Positions 1 to 8,706 of a stretch of DNA of 64,000 bases are shown one piece after another. The DNA comes from Paractinoplanes brasiliensis (GTDB lineage Bacteria; Actinomycetota; Actinomycetes; Mycobacteriales; Micromonosporaceae). The stretch's first letter is position 1. Each line of letters starts with the position of its first letter. Below the pieces are notes generated by a model. It worked only from the letters and a program-made list of their open reading frames with translations, was not told where the DNA came from and did not search any database. The stretch lies in assembly GCF_004362215.1 (NCBI RefSeq), contig NZ_SNWR01000001.1, positions 2,916,001-2,980,000 of the forward strand, in the 5' to 3' direction. A program made the translations under genes and the position numbers.

Positions 1-317
1 GCGAAGGGCCGCTGCTCCAAGTAGCAGTGTTCGCACGAAAAGTTACAGCCTTTGTTGATCTCCCACGAGGCGCGGCTGTAGACGACGGGTCCAGCCGGCC
101 GCGGACGCACTTTTACTGCGCTCGTTACCGGCCGCCCGCGCAGCTCAATCTGCCAGGCCTGCCGAGCAGCGTTCGCGAACCATCCGGGGATCGTCTCGCC
201 ATTCGCTGCCGCCTCGGCCAGCTCGTCGTAACGGTTGGTAGGCAGCTGCATGCCCGCATCAGAGCCGGGACGAACGGCGAGAAAGACAGCTTCTTGAGGA
301 CTGACGATGACGGACAT
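1..317 (-). CDS. Radical SAM protein, N-terminal part (runs off window)
   Basis: The reading frame opens at an ATG (complement of 315-317) and stays open for 105 codons to the window edge. Near its visible end it reads GCNFSCEHCYL, the CxxxCxxC signature that binds the 4Fe-4S cluster of radical SAM enzymes. About 90 residues precede the motif, more than in a minimal radical SAM core, so an N-terminal extension is present. It starts 71 nt after the stop of the PF04672 methyltransferase gene on the same strand, so the two may be co-transcribed. Substrate and any SPASM domain lie outside the window. The radical SAM call is firm from the motif; a peptide-modifying role would be speculation. Confidence 0.8.
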   Translation of the reverse strand, partial: MSVIVSPQEAVFLAVRPGSDAGMQLPTNRYDELAEAAANGETIPGWFANAARQAWQIELRGRPVTSAVKVRPRPAGPVVYSRASWEINKGCNFSCEHCYLEQRPF

Positions 318-388
318 CTCTTGCCTCGATCCTTTGCGACGACCGGATACTTCGGCGGAAGGCCTGCGCCCCTCTGCCTGGGAGATGG

Positions 389-1197
389 TTATGGGACCTT
401 GCCGACGGCGGCGTAGGTGATGGCTTCGTGTTCCTCGCCGTCGGCGCGCGGGTCGTGTTCGGGGTGCCAGGCGATCGTGGAGACCAGGCCGGGTGGTTCA
501 AGATCCAGGCCGTCGAGGAATTTCGCGACCTCGTCTCGGGTGCGGGCCTGAAACGGGCCGTGCTGGGCGGAGTCGACCAGCTTGGTGAGCCGTACACGTA
601 CCTGGTCGTCGACCGGATCGAACGTGGCGTGTGAGCAGAGCACGTAGCTGCCGGATGGCAGAGCCTCGATGAGGGTTCGCACGGCGGTGTACGGATCGTC
701 TTTGTCGGTGCAGAAATGCAGAACCGCGGCGAGGATGAGCGCGACGGGCTTGCTCATGTCGAGGGTGTCGGCCAGTTGGGGACTGGTCAGGATCCGCTGG
801 GGCTGCCGCAGATCCCCGTCGAGGAACGCGATCTTGCCTTCGTCGGTGCTGACCGCCAGGGCGCGGATGTGAGCGGCGACCAACTCGCTGTGATCGACAT
901 ACAGCACCCTCGCGGTCGGGTCGACCCGTTGGGCGATTTCATGTCCGCCGGGGCTCATTGGCATCCCGCCGCCGATGTCGAGGAACTGCCGGATCCCTTT
1001 CTTCGCCGCCAGGTACCGCACCGCGCGAAGCTGAACCTGGGATTCTCCCGGGCGGCGACATGAACTGCCGGGAACTCTTTCGCGATCTCCGCACAGGAGG
1101 CCCGATCAGCAGCGAAGTTGTCCTTACCGCCCAGCAGATCGTTGTAGCGGCGGGCCGGATCCGGCCATTGTGGGTCAAGGCCGCGCGGGTCGCTCAT
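389..1197 (-). pseudogene. S-adenosyl methyltransferase (PF04672/DUF574 family), frameshifted
   Basis: Two overlapping frames together give one complete SAM-dependent methyltransferase of about 268 residues. The N-terminal frame starts at ATG 1197 and carries the family signature YNDLLGGKDNFAADR. The C-terminal frame carries RQFLDIGGGMP (SAM-binding loop) and continues to the stop at 389. The frame is lost near 1033: adding one base there turns RENPRFSFARCG into RENPRFQLRAVRYL, which joins the second frame. This is a recent single-base deletion or a sequencing error. As written, the product would lose its SAM-binding domain. Members of this family are common and poorly characterised in actinomycetes. 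A radical SAM gene follows on the same strand. Confidence 0.8.
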
Positions 1198-1281
1198 GGT
1201 GATTCTGCTTTCCAAGATCGTACGAACGGCCGGACCGGGAGCCCTCGGCACTGTCGCAGGCAGGCGGGCAGGGTCAGTGGT

Positions 1282-1316
1282 GTGCCAACGTCCAGGCCGG
1301 GTCGGGACGTAGGCAC
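1282..1316 (-). terminator. Hairpin downstream of the permease/GNAT operon
   Basis: Positions 1282-1293 and 1305-1316 form a 12-bp stem with one mismatch and an 11-nt loop, between the end of the gene at 1403 and the methyltransferase start at 1197. No U-tract is evident, as is usual in high-GC actinobacteria. It probably separates the two minus-strand units. Confidence 0.45.
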
Positions 1317-1402
1317 TCCACTGCGGAACCGGCTGGCATGAGTGACGGAGAAGAGCGGGCCGGTAAGCCAGATGAGGCGAGAGCCCAACGACGACCAGGC
1401 AG

Positions 1403-2260
1403 TCATCGCGCGCACCCCGCCGGGGAGCTGGTGCAGACGTGGATACCCGGCCAGCGCAGCAGCCGGTCGATGGTGAACATCGGCGTCAAAGCGGGCTGGA
1501 TCAGTCCGCCCGCGGTGACCAACGGCCGCCGGCGGCCGGGCAGATGCGTCTGGGCGCGGCGGGCGCAGCAGTCCTCGAGCGTGCGCTGTGCGGCGACGAA
1601 CGCTGCCGCCCGACCTGACTCGGCGGTGATCCGGTCGAGCATGCCGACCGCGTCGCGGCAGCTGTGTTGCTGGTACACGGCCACGGCGTGCAGGAAGCCG
1701 CCGATGATCGTGCGGGGCCGGTCGCCGAACTCTTGGGCGAGCCGGATCAGGTCGGCGCAGGAGTCGACGGCGTCCGGGGCACCGGCGACCACGGCCGCGT
1801 CGCTCAGCACGGTCGCGGCGGCCAGCAGTAACTTCGGACTTTCCAACCCCTGCCCGGCGGCTGTGGCGACGGCAGTGCTGGCGAGGGTCATCGCTTCCCG
1901 GGGTCGATCGAGGCGCATGGCCGTCTCCGCCCGCAACGTGTGGCGAAGGGCCGCGTCCGGGACTCGATCGGCTGTCAGAACCCGATGCGCGGTTTGGGGG
2001 AAGGCGAGCACCATTCCGTACAACCGCTCCTCTTCGGTGCGGCCGAATACCCGGGCCAGCCCCGGACTCAGCACCCCGGACGCCACCGCACCCGCGTATC
2101 GCCGGTCGCCGCGATTCCTATCAGCCGCGCCGGCTCCCTCGTACGGACGTCTGGTAGAGCCTGCGGCCGGGGAGCTGTGTCCGCTCGGATCAGCATCGGT
2201 CCGCGTAATCGGGGCGCATGGCTGCCCGTCTGAGGTGGCGCCTAGTCCGAAGCTGGTCAT
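1403..2260 (-). CDS. Hypothetical protein with helical (TPR-like) repeats
   Basis: This open frame of 285 codons begins 28 nt after the GNAT gene stop. The first 60 or so residues are low-complexity and the true start may be internal. From about residue 65 onward the sequence is a regular series of amphipathic helices rich in Ala, Leu and Arg (for example LRHTLRAETAMRLDRPREAM). That pattern resembles the TPR-like arrays at the C-terminus of actinobacterial regulators. No DNA-binding or catalytic motif is visible. It may be the remnant of a larger regulator. I do not recognise a specific family. Confidence 0.5.
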   Translation of the reverse strand: MTSFGLGATSDGQPCAPITRTDADPSGHSSPAAGSTRRPYEGAGAADRNRGDRRYAGAVASGVLSPGLARVFGRTEEERLYGMVLAFPQTAHRVLTADRVPDAALRHTLRAETAMRLDRPREAMTLASTAVATAAGQGLESPKLLLAAATVLSDAAVVAGAPDAVDSCADLIRLAQEFGDRPRTIIGGFLHAVAVYQQHSCRDAVGMLDRITAESGRAAAFVAAQRTLEDCCARRAQTHLPGRRRPLVTAGGLIQPALTPMFTIDRLLRWPGIHVCTSSPAGCAR

Positions 2261-2288
2261 GGTCCCTCCCGAGTCAGAACGTGCGATA

Positions 2289-2903
2289 TCAGTCGGTGCC
2301 GGCGGGTCGCCACATGCGGTAGAGCGGGATGTTGTCCGCGACGTCGATCGTCGGTGGGTTCATGTCGGTGTAGCCGTGGCGGTGGTAGAGGCCTTGGTTC
2401 TGCGGGCTGGTGGCTTCCAGGTAGGCCGGGATGCCGTCGGCGTCGAGCCGGGTGTGGGTGTGGGTGAGCAGGCGGCTGCCGAGGCCGTGGTTCTGCATGG
2501 GCGGGCGCACGGCGAGGAACAGCAGGTGCCAATGCGGGTCGGCCGGGTGGTGGGCGTCCATCTGCTCGTCGAGGTGCTGGAACCGGGGCAGGGCGTCACC
2601 GGCCAGCTCGGCCAGCCGCTCGGCATAGCGGTCCGGTTCGGTGACCGTGCCGGTGCGGTCGAACCAGACGGCGGCCGCGCTGTGGTCCTCGGTGACCACG
2701 ACCTGCCCGGCCCCGTCGATCGCATGGGCGATGTAAACGCGGTACCACGAGCGGGTGACCTGCCACCGGTGCTCTTGCTCGGGGACGAGGAAGCGGATCA
2801 CATCGAGGTCTTCGAACGCGTCCGCGACGATGTCGGCAACCAGTTCGATGTCGTCGTTTCCGGCGACACGCAGGGCGGGGATGGTGTTGGCAGGCGAGCT
2901 CAA
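2289..2903 (-). CDS. GNAT family N-acetyltransferase
   Basis: A 204-residue protein that fits the GNAT fold: an N-terminal strand-helix (RVAGNDDIELVADIVADAF), then the acetyl-CoA pyrophosphate-binding loop near residues 135-145 (VRPPMQNHGLGSRLL, a variant of Q/RxxGxG/A), then YLEATSPQNQGLYHRHGY, the typical motif B to C-terminal strand. The acceptor substrate cannot be read from sequence. It starts 15 nt after the stop of the amino-acid permease, so the two are almost certainly co-transcribed. This hints at acetylation of an imported amino acid or amine. Confidence 0.88.
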   Translation of the reverse strand: MSSPANTIPALRVAGNDDIELVADIVADAFEDLDVIRFLVPEQEHRWQVTRSWYRVYIAHAIDGAGQVVVTEDHSAAAVWFDRTGTVTEPDRYAERLAELAGDALPRFQHLDEQMDAHHPADPHWHLLFLAVRPPMQNHGLGSRLLTHTHTRLDADGIPAYLEATSPQNQGLYHRHGYTDMNPPTIDVADNIPLYRMWRPAGTD

Positions 2904-2918
2904 CGGGGTTCCCTTTCG

Positions 2919-4406
2919 TCAGAGGATGGTCTGCAGGCCGGACGCGCTGGCGGTGGCGCTTCGGGTGCCGCGCCCGATGCCCTGGTAGACCGCCGGTCGG
3001 GTGTGTTTGAGGATCAGCCCCCACACCGTCCCGCCGACGAAGATGGCGAGCAGGACGATCGGCACCCAACGGGCGGGGCCGGCGCCCGGGTCGACACCGA
3101 ACAGCAGGTGCAGGTTGTCGACGGCCAGGTAGGCCAGGAACAGCAGGATCACCGTGGACAGCAGCGGAGCGAGCAGCCGCTGCCACAGGCCTTCGCCGCG
3201 TGCGTCGCGGGCGAAGAACGCGATGACGGCGATGCTGGTCAGGGCGTACAGGATCAGGACGGCGAACCCGCCGGTGGTGGAGCCGAGATAAAACAGCTGG
3301 ACCAGCGGATCCCACCCGGCTACCGCGTACACGCTCAGCACGGCGGCGGCGAACGCGCTCAGGGCCAGTGACGCCGCCCTTGGTGCTCCCTTGAGCGTGC
3401 AGTGACCGAACAGCCGCAGCAGGACTCCTTCGCGGCCCAGCGCGAACCCGTACCGGGTGGCGGCGTTGTGGAAGGCGATCGCCGCTGCGATCAGCCCGGT
3501 GCCCAGAAACAGCCGTCCGACGATGACCGCGGTGTGACCGAGTGTGCCGGCGGCTTGGTTGAAGAACAGGTCACCGCCTTGGGCGGTGGCTTGCTCGATG
3601 ATGGTCGGCCCGCCGGCCGAGATCTGCACCAGCGACGCGTACGCATACACCGCGGCGATGATGGACACGGTGGCGTACGTGGCGATCCGGATCGTCCGCT
3701 TCGGGTTCTTCGACTCCTCGATATAGACAACCGACTGCTCAACCCCGGCGAACGCGGTCATCCCGATCACGACCAGAACACCCGCGCTGGGACTCCACAG
3801 ATTGTCCAGCGACAACGCGCCGGTGTTGAAGGTGAACCCGACGGTGAGCATGATGGCCAGGCTGTAGACCAGCACCAGCAGGGTTTCGGTGACGACCAGC
3901 ACCACCAGGACTTTCTCCGACAGGCTGATCTCGTTGGCGCCGAGCACGGCTGCCAAGATCAAGGCGGCGAAGGAGAGGACCCACCAGGGGACGCCCAAGC
4001 CGATCCAGTCCGAGACCAGGGGTTCCACCAGTGCCCCGAAGCCGCCGAAGCAGCACATCAGGAAGCTGGTGTAGGTGGCCAGGGCGAACCAGGAGGTGCC
4101 GACCCCGAGCGGCCGACCGAGGCCTTGCGAGACGTAGGCGTAGAAGGCTCCGGCGTTGGGGATGTGCCGGGCCATCGCCAGATAACCGACCACAAACAGC
4201 ATCAGGATCGCGGCGACCGTGATAACGGCGATCGGGAAGCCGAGCAGGCCGGTGACCGCGATCGCCGTGCTGACTACCAAGGTGACCACGGTCAACGGCG
4301 CCACCGACGACGCGATGGCGGCGCCGATCGCGAACGGGCCGAGCCGGTTCGCGGCCAAGGCATGCGACACGCTGCCCGGCGCGGTGAGAGATGGTGAAGC
4401 GGACAC
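2919..4406 (-). CDS. APC-superfamily amino acid permease
   Basis: The protein of about 495 residues has a continuous run of hydrophobic segments consistent with about 12 membrane helices. The N-terminus is typical of APC permeases (HALAANRLGPFAIGAAI), and FVVGYLAMARHIPNAGAFYAYVS corresponds to the conserved helix 2-3 region. The start chosen is GTG 4406, preceded at normal spacing by GGAGGAA. An upstream ATG at 4502 would add a non-hydrophobic leader that overlaps the tail of the preceding gene. It heads a unit with the GNAT gene and the helical-repeat protein. Substrate is probably an amino acid or polyamine, not determinable here. Confidence 0.88.
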   Translation of the reverse strand: MSASPSLTAPGSVSHALAANRLGPFAIGAAIASSVAPLTVVTLVVSTAIAVTGLLGFPIAVITVAAILMLFVVGYLAMARHIPNAGAFYAYVSQGLGRPLGVGTSWFALATYTSFLMCCFGGFGALVEPLVSDWIGLGVPWWVLSFAALILAAVLGANEISLSEKVLVVLVVTETLLVLVYSLAIMLTVGFTFNTGALSLDNLWSPSAGVLVVIGMTAFAGVEQSVVYIEESKNPKRTIRIATYATVSIIAAVYAYASLVQISAGGPTIIEQATAQGGDLFFNQAAGTLGHTAVIVGRLFLGTGLIAAAIAFHNAATRYGFALGREGVLLRLFGHCTLKGAPRAASLALSAFAAAVLSVYAVAGWDPLVQLFYLGSTTGGFAVLILYALTSIAVIAFFARDARGEGLWQRLLAPLLSTVILLFLAYLAVDNLHLLFGVDPGAGPARWVPIVLLAIFVGGTVWGLILKHTRPAVYQGIGRGTRSATASASGLQTIL

Positions 4407-4479
4407 GTAGGTGTTCCTCCAGCCAAAAGACAGGGAATGGATGTGCTCGCGCAAAACGGGGGTGTGCGAGAAAAGGGGA

Positions 4480-5301
4480 TCAGCGCATCGCGGCCTCACC
4501 AACGGCAGCGTCCGCAGCCCGTAATAGCTCTCGGCTCGGTTCGTCCAGGCCGCGTTGGAGTTCGTCCGAAAGATACGAGCGATCGGCCGGGTTCAAGGTG
4601 GCGAACGCGTGATGGTGCAGGCCGGTGGCCAGAATCAGAGCGGCTAGACACAACTGCGACCGGCCGAGACGTTCTCTCCCTTGCAGCGCGATGCTGAGCC
4701 TGTTCGCCGGAGTACCGGAGGCCACCGAGTCATGCGGCACAAATGTCGTCGTCGGCGCGCGCAGCAGCCGACGCTCTTGCTTCGGTCTGGCCAGCCCCAC
4801 CCGGGCAAGTCGGTCAACGACGAGCGTTTCAGCCCGGCCTTGATACGCCAGGTACGACAGCCACTCCGCGTGCCGATGGCCACGCCGCCGATTCCACGTC
4901 TCCTCCGGCCTTGAACTTTCATCAGGGCTGACCGGTGGGTACGGGAACTGGGCGGAGCGGTCCGCAGCTAAGGCGTGCCCGTGCCGGCCGTGCGACCCGT
5001 CGGCTGGCCAGGTGAAGCCCTCGTGCGGACGGGCAGGCGCACGGCCCGGCAGCTCGGCCGGAGCCCAGCTCAGCTCCTCGGTCTGCATTTTGCGCAGCAA
5101 GGTCCTCAACGCCGGATCGTCGGACAGGTCATGCCTGGTGCGGAAGAAGTCGCCGTCGCACAGCTGGACATAGCCGTTGTAGACGAGTTCCGCGAGCAAC
5201 GCGGTTCCCAGCCCGACCCCCAGCGCCCACGGGCCTAGCCGAGCCTTACCGTTGACGCCATCGTGCGCTGCCAGCCACAACTCATCAGCAAGACTCGTCA
5301 C
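4480..5301 (-). CDS. GPP34 (GOLPH3/VPS74-like) family phosphoprotein
   Basis: From GTG 5301 the protein starts VTSLADELWLAAHDGVNGK and continues with WALGVGLGTALLAELV, the conserved opening of the GPP34 family. Eukaryotic members bind phosphatidylinositol-4-phosphate and retain Golgi enzymes. Bacterial members are abundant in actinomycetes with unknown function. It has about 273 residues, normal for the family. A purine run (GTGGGGGC) lies upstream of the GTG. The start overlaps the stop of the small membrane-protein gene by 4 nt, so the two are translationally coupled. Possible roles are membrane or lipid-head-group binding. Confidence 0.82.
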   Translation of the reverse strand: MTSLADELWLAAHDGVNGKARLGPWALGVGLGTALLAELVYNGYVQLCDGDFFRTRHDLSDDPALRTLLRKMQTEELSWAPAELPGRAPARPHEGFTWPADGSHGRHGHALAADRSAQFPYPPVSPDESSRPEETWNRRRGHRHAEWLSYLAYQGRAETLVVDRLARVGLARPKQERRLLRAPTTTFVPHDSVASGTPANRLSIALQGRERLGRSQLCLAALILATGLHHHAFATLNPADRSYLSDELQRGLDEPSRELLRAADAAVGEAAMR

Positions 5302-5510
5302 AGCCGAGCCCCCACCGCGCCCGAGGTGACACCGGGTCGGCCCGCTGGCCCAGCTGCACGTACGAGTCGATGAGGGCAGTGCCCAATGTCGATCGTTACA
5401 CCGCAGCCGGGGCACCACTGCCGCGTTCGAGTCGCCAGGAGAAAGCCGCCGAGGAAGCCGACCAGCAGCCCTGCGCAGGCCGTGATCGCCGCTATCAAGC
5501 CCACCATGTC
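5298..5510 (-). CDS. Small membrane protein with CxxC motif
   Basis: About 70 residues. An N-terminal hydrophobic helix (MVGLIAAITACAGLLVGFL) is followed by WCPGCGVTIDIGHC, a small Cys/His cluster that could bind a metal. Its stop overlaps the GTG start of the GPP34 gene by 4 nt, which supports it as a real coupled gene although it is short. No family was recognised. Confidence 0.6.
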   Translation of the reverse strand, partial: DMVGLIAAITACAGLLVGFLGGFLLATRTRQWCPGCGVTIDIGHCPHRLVRAAGPAGRPGVTSGAVGARL

Positions 5511-5740
5511 TCCCTTCGCCAACCACAGAGCGTGGCCGGCCCCGTGCGTCGAGTTGGTCAATTGGGAGTCTGGCCCTGTGGACAATGCCGTCAGAAGCGC
5601 ATAACAGAGCCGCTTACTTGCCGTTGGGCGGACATAAGGCGGACATAGGACAGCCATTTCTCCCCGTGGGGCGAACGCGGGCTGGCGCCCCGGCGAGAGT
5701 CCGCCCTACCGTCGACCTAGATCCAGCTAGGAGGCCCGGG

Positions 5741-7123
5741 ATGCCGGAACGACGCTCGACGTTGCTGGCGATGCTTATCGGCCGTGACGACCGCACGCTC
5801 AGCGAGGTCATCGCCCAATTCGAACGGTGCGCCCGCGAGAACGGAGAAGACGCCACGCTCAGCGTCCGGACGTTACGCCGGTGGCTGTCAGGCGACGTGC
5901 GGACAGAGCCAAGGCCGTCCCAGCGGCGGGTCGCCCGGTCTATGTGGGGCTTCCCCATGTCGGACCTGCTCGCGCCGGCCCCTCCGGAGATGCTGATATC
6001 TCCGACCACCGGCGCACCGGTGAGCAACCTCGCCGGCACGGTGGCTACGGCCAGCGGAGTTCCATCGGAAAACACTGGCGAGTACGACAGCGCCGCCAGC
6101 ACCCTGGAAAGGCAGATCGCAATGGCAACTCGGCGTGCGGCACGCTTCACCACGTTCGCCGAGATCGACAATGTCGGACCAGAGGCAATAGCTCAGCTTC
6201 AGGACGACGTGGTCCATCTCGCCAACGCCTACATCCACGACCCGCTCGTCTTGATCATGGGCGATATCATCGACACTCAAGAGACGGTGTTCCAACTCCT
6301 CGAAGGCAGCCAGAAGCCGACCTTTGCTCGCGATCTCTACATGCTCGCGGGCGTCGTCTCCGGGATGATCGCCAAGGCGAGCCACGACCTCGGTCGAACA
6401 CACGAGGCCATGACCCACGCCCGCACGCTTTACGTGTGCGCCGAAAACGCCGACCACCAGGGACTTCGGGCCTGGGCGCGCGGTCTTCAAAGCCTCATCG
6501 CCTACTGGGCCGGCCGACCAGTTCAAGCCGTACGGTATGCACGATCCGGCATCGACACGGCACATAACTTGCGCGGGTCGGTCGGGGCTTGGTTGCCCGC
6601 CCTGGAAGCTCGCGCCTGGGCTGCTATGTCACATGACCAAGAAGCGATAGCCGCCCTGAATGCGGCGTCCGACAGTCGCACGGCACACGAGCCGGACGAT
6701 CTCGATTCCATCGGTGGCATCCTTGGCTTCCCAGCGGCCAAGCAGCACTACTACGCCGCCGGAGCGTACGTGCACCTCAACGGCAGTCAGGATCAAGCCG
6801 AGACCGCAGCGTTGGCCTCCCTGAGCATGTACGAGAACGGAAACCCGCAGGACAGGTCGTTCAGCGACGAAGCCGGAGCACGCGCCGAACTAGCCCTCGC
6901 GCGCGTACATGGCGGAGAGCTTGAGGGCGCCCGCGAAGCACTCGCACCGCTTCTTGCCCTCGCACCCGACCGTCGCATCGGAGGAATCGTGGCAAGCGCC
7001 GAACGCGTACACCAGGCACTAGGCGCCAAGCACCACGTCAGAGCGGAACGTGTCAAGGGAATGAGGCCAACGGGAGTTAAGCGGCTTGGCGTTCGGGCTG
7101 GGTTTGCAGGTCGGGCCGGTTGA
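5741..7123 (+). CDS. TPR-containing transcriptional regulator, C-terminus altered by IS insertion
   Basis: The start is ATG 5741, with a strong AGGAGG-like site (CTAGGAGGCCCGGG) just upstream. The N-terminal 70 residues look helix-turn-helix-like (TLSVRTLRRWLSGDV). About 300 residues of TPR-type helices follow, the architecture of many actinobacterial regulators that flank biosynthetic or accessory genes. It is divergent from the GPP34 unit across about 230 bp. The last 24 codons lie inside the IS3-type element that begins at 7051. If the element and one 3-bp duplication are removed, the frame ends almost at once as RAERSQS-stop, so the insertion replaced only about four native residues. The protein may still function. 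Confidence 0.8.
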   Translation: MPERRSTLLAMLIGRDDRTLSEVIAQFERCARENGEDATLSVRTLRRWLSGDVRTEPRPSQRRVARSMWGFPMSDLLAPAPPEMLISPTTGAPVSNLAGTVATASGVPSENTGEYDSAASTLERQIAMATRRAARFTTFAEIDNVGPEAIAQLQDDVVHLANAYIHDPLVLIMGDIIDTQETVFQLLEGSQKPTFARDLYMLAGVVSGMIAKASHDLGRTHEAMTHARTLYVCAENADHQGLRAWARGLQSLIAYWAGRPVQAVRYARSGIDTAHNLRGSVGAWLPALEARAWAAMSHDQEAIAALNAASDSRTAHEPDDLDSIGGILGFPAAKQHYYAAGAYVHLNGSQDQAETAALASLSMYENGNPQDRSFSDEAGARAELALARVHGGELEGAREALAPLLALAPDRRIGGIVASAERVHQALGAKHHVRAERVKGMRPTGVKRLGVRAGFAGRAG

Positions 7124-8084
7124 TCCAGACCTGGTCGGGCAGGTCGAGGATCTTGGGCAGTGGCCGGTCGGTGCCGAACCGTTCCGGGTGGGCGGTGCGG
7201 GCCGCGGCGAGGGTGTCCTCGCGGCCGGCGCGGATCTGGTGGTGGCGGCTGTGGTGGACGTCGGCGGGGGTGTGCAGGCCGATCCCGGAATGCCGGTGGG
7301 CGTGGTTGTACCAGGTCACGAACTGGGCCATGAAGGTCCGGGCGTCCGCGAGGGTCGCGAAGCGGTGCGGGAAGACCGGCGCGTATTTGAGCGTCTTGAA
7401 CCAGGCCTCGCTGTACGGGTTGTCGTTCGAGGTCTTCGGCCGTGAGTGTGAGCGGGTCACTTGAAGGTCTTCGAGCAGGTCAGCCACCGATTTCGAGGTC
7501 ATCGAGGTGCCCCGGTCGGCGTGGACCACGTGCGGGACGCCGTGGGCGCCGAATACCTCACGCATCATGCTCTCGGCCAGCGGACCCGATTCGCGGGCGT
7601 GCACCCGTGCGCCGACGATGTACCGGGAGTAGATGTCGATCATCACGTACGCGTCGAAGTAGACGCCCTTGACCGGTCCGGCGAGTTTCGTGATGTCCCA
7701 GCTGTAGACCTGCCGGGGTGCGTCGGCGACCAGCTCGGGACGTGTCCGGGCCGGGTGCCGGGCCTGCCGGCGCCGCTCCCGGACCTGCTCGTGCTCACGC
7801 ATGATCCGGTACATGGTGGCGATCGAGCCCACGTAGACACCCTGGTCCAGCAGTGCCGCGTAGATCTGCGCCGGGGCGGCATCGACGAACTCCGGACTGT
7901 TCAACAACCGCAGCACCCGCTCGCGCTCGGCCGTAGTGAGCGCGTTCGCCGGTGCCTGCCGGGCCGGCCCGACCGGTGTCGGGCGGCGCCGGTCGCGGTC
8001 CGCGCTGGACCGGGCGATCCCGGTCAGCCGTTCCGCCTCCCGCGTCGTGATCTTCACACTGGTCAGCTGGTGGTAGGTGTCCAT
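7077..8084 (-). CDS. IS3-family transposase OrfB (DDE integrase core)
   Basis: A 335-residue transposase with an N-terminal helical region, then the retroviral-integrase-like core. The catalytic acidic residues are visible in YSWDITK (first D), VVHADRGTSM (second D) and NPYSEAWFKTLKY (E). WYNHAHRHSGIGLHTPADVH is the usual C-terminal signature. The start codon overlaps the orfA stop as TGATG. OrfB is therefore probably made by coupled re-initiation rather than by the -1 frameshift usual in IS3 elements. The frame is intact, so the element could be active. Confidence 0.93.
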   Translation of the reverse strand: MDTYHQLTSVKITTREAERLTGIARSSADRDRRRPTPVGPARQAPANALTTAERERVLRLLNSPEFVDAAPAQIYAALLDQGVYVGSIATMYRIMREHEQVRERRRQARHPARTRPELVADAPRQVYSWDITKLAGPVKGVYFDAYVMIDIYSRYIVGARVHARESGPLAESMMREVFGAHGVPHVVHADRGTSMTSKSVADLLEDLQVTRSHSRPKTSNDNPYSEAWFKTLKYAPVFPHRFATLADARTFMAQFVTWYNHAHRHSGIGLHTPADVHHSRHHQIRAGREDTLAAARTAHPERFGTDRPLPKILDLPDQVWINRPDLQTQPERQAA

Positions 8085-8488
8085 CAGCGCTTGCCGAGCC
8101 CGAACACGTCCGGACCGTCCGGCTCGCTCCTGGAGATGTCCTCCAAGAGCTCGCGCGCTTTTCCCATGATCGTCAACGCCGTCTCCGTCCGCGCCAGCTT
8201 CGCCTGCGCCAACTCCAGCTCCCGCCGCAGCCGGGCGATCTCGGCCTGCTCCGCCGACGGCCGCCCGACGGTCTCACCAGCGGGTTTACCCTGCAACAGC
8301 CCGGCGTCACGAGCCCGGCGCCACTCCGACATCAACGACGAGTACAAGCCCTCCCGCCGCAGGAACGCCCCGCCCTCACCGGCCTCCACGGCCTGCTCGT
8401 AGCGGGTCAGCAGGTCCAGCTTCTGTCCCGGCGTGAAGTTCCGGCGGGCCCGCGGCCCGCCCGCACGCGGTCCCTTCTTGCGACTCAT
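8084..8488 (-). CDS. IS3-family transposase OrfA (helix-turn-helix)
   Basis: About 134 residues from ATG 8488. A basic N-terminus (MSRKKGPRAGGPRARRNF) is followed by a helix-turn-helix segment (TPGQKLDLLTRYEQAVEAG) and a leucine-zipper-like helix (EIARLRRELELAQAKLARTE), as expected of the DNA-binding subunit that recognises IS ends. Its stop and the OrfB start overlap as TGATG. An alternative start 24 nt upstream (8512) would still lie inside the element. Confidence 0.88.
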   Translation of the reverse strand: MSRKKGPRAGGPRARRNFTPGQKLDLLTRYEQAVEAGEGGAFLRREGLYSSLMSEWRRARDAGLLQGKPAGETVGRPSAEQAEIARLRRELELAQAKLARTETALTIMGKARELLEDISRSEPDGPDVFGLGKR

Positions 8489-8706
8489 GACCCCATCCTG
8501 GGCCACGACCATGTCAACAGCAGTAGTCAACGCTCTCAATCCTGAACTCGCCCTGTCCGGCGGACTTGCTATGAACCGCTGGCCTCAACTCACCCTGACA
8601 GACAGGGAGACGGTCCGCGAGGTCGGCCAGCTCGACGTGGTCACGACGGGGGGTGGGGCCGCTTCCAGCGAGCCCGATGGTGCGGCCGATGTCGAGGGCT
8701 ACCTGG

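Larger units (their letters stand above)
7051..8529 (-). mobile_element. IS3-family insertion sequence with 3-bp target duplication
   Basis: The element is 1479 bp, starts TGTCAAG and ends TAGTCA, so it has the TG...CA ends typical of IS3-family elements. It is flanked by direct ACG triplets at 7048-7050 and 8530-8532. The inverted ends match only weakly. It carries orfA and orfB on the minus strand. The boundaries are supported independently: excision joins the plus-strand regulator to an immediate stop (RAERSQS-stop) and the minus-strand small gene to its own stop (FRIESVPL-stop). Confidence 0.7.

Noticed and set aside
389..1197. Two separate small genes instead of one methyltransferase
   Set aside because: The two frames supply complementary halves of one family and one inserted base joins them exactly.
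1338..3371. Long plus-strand frame of 677 codons
   Set aside because: It is antisense to the helical-repeat and GNAT genes and to the end of the permease; its translation is Arg/Ser then Gly/Val-rich without domains.
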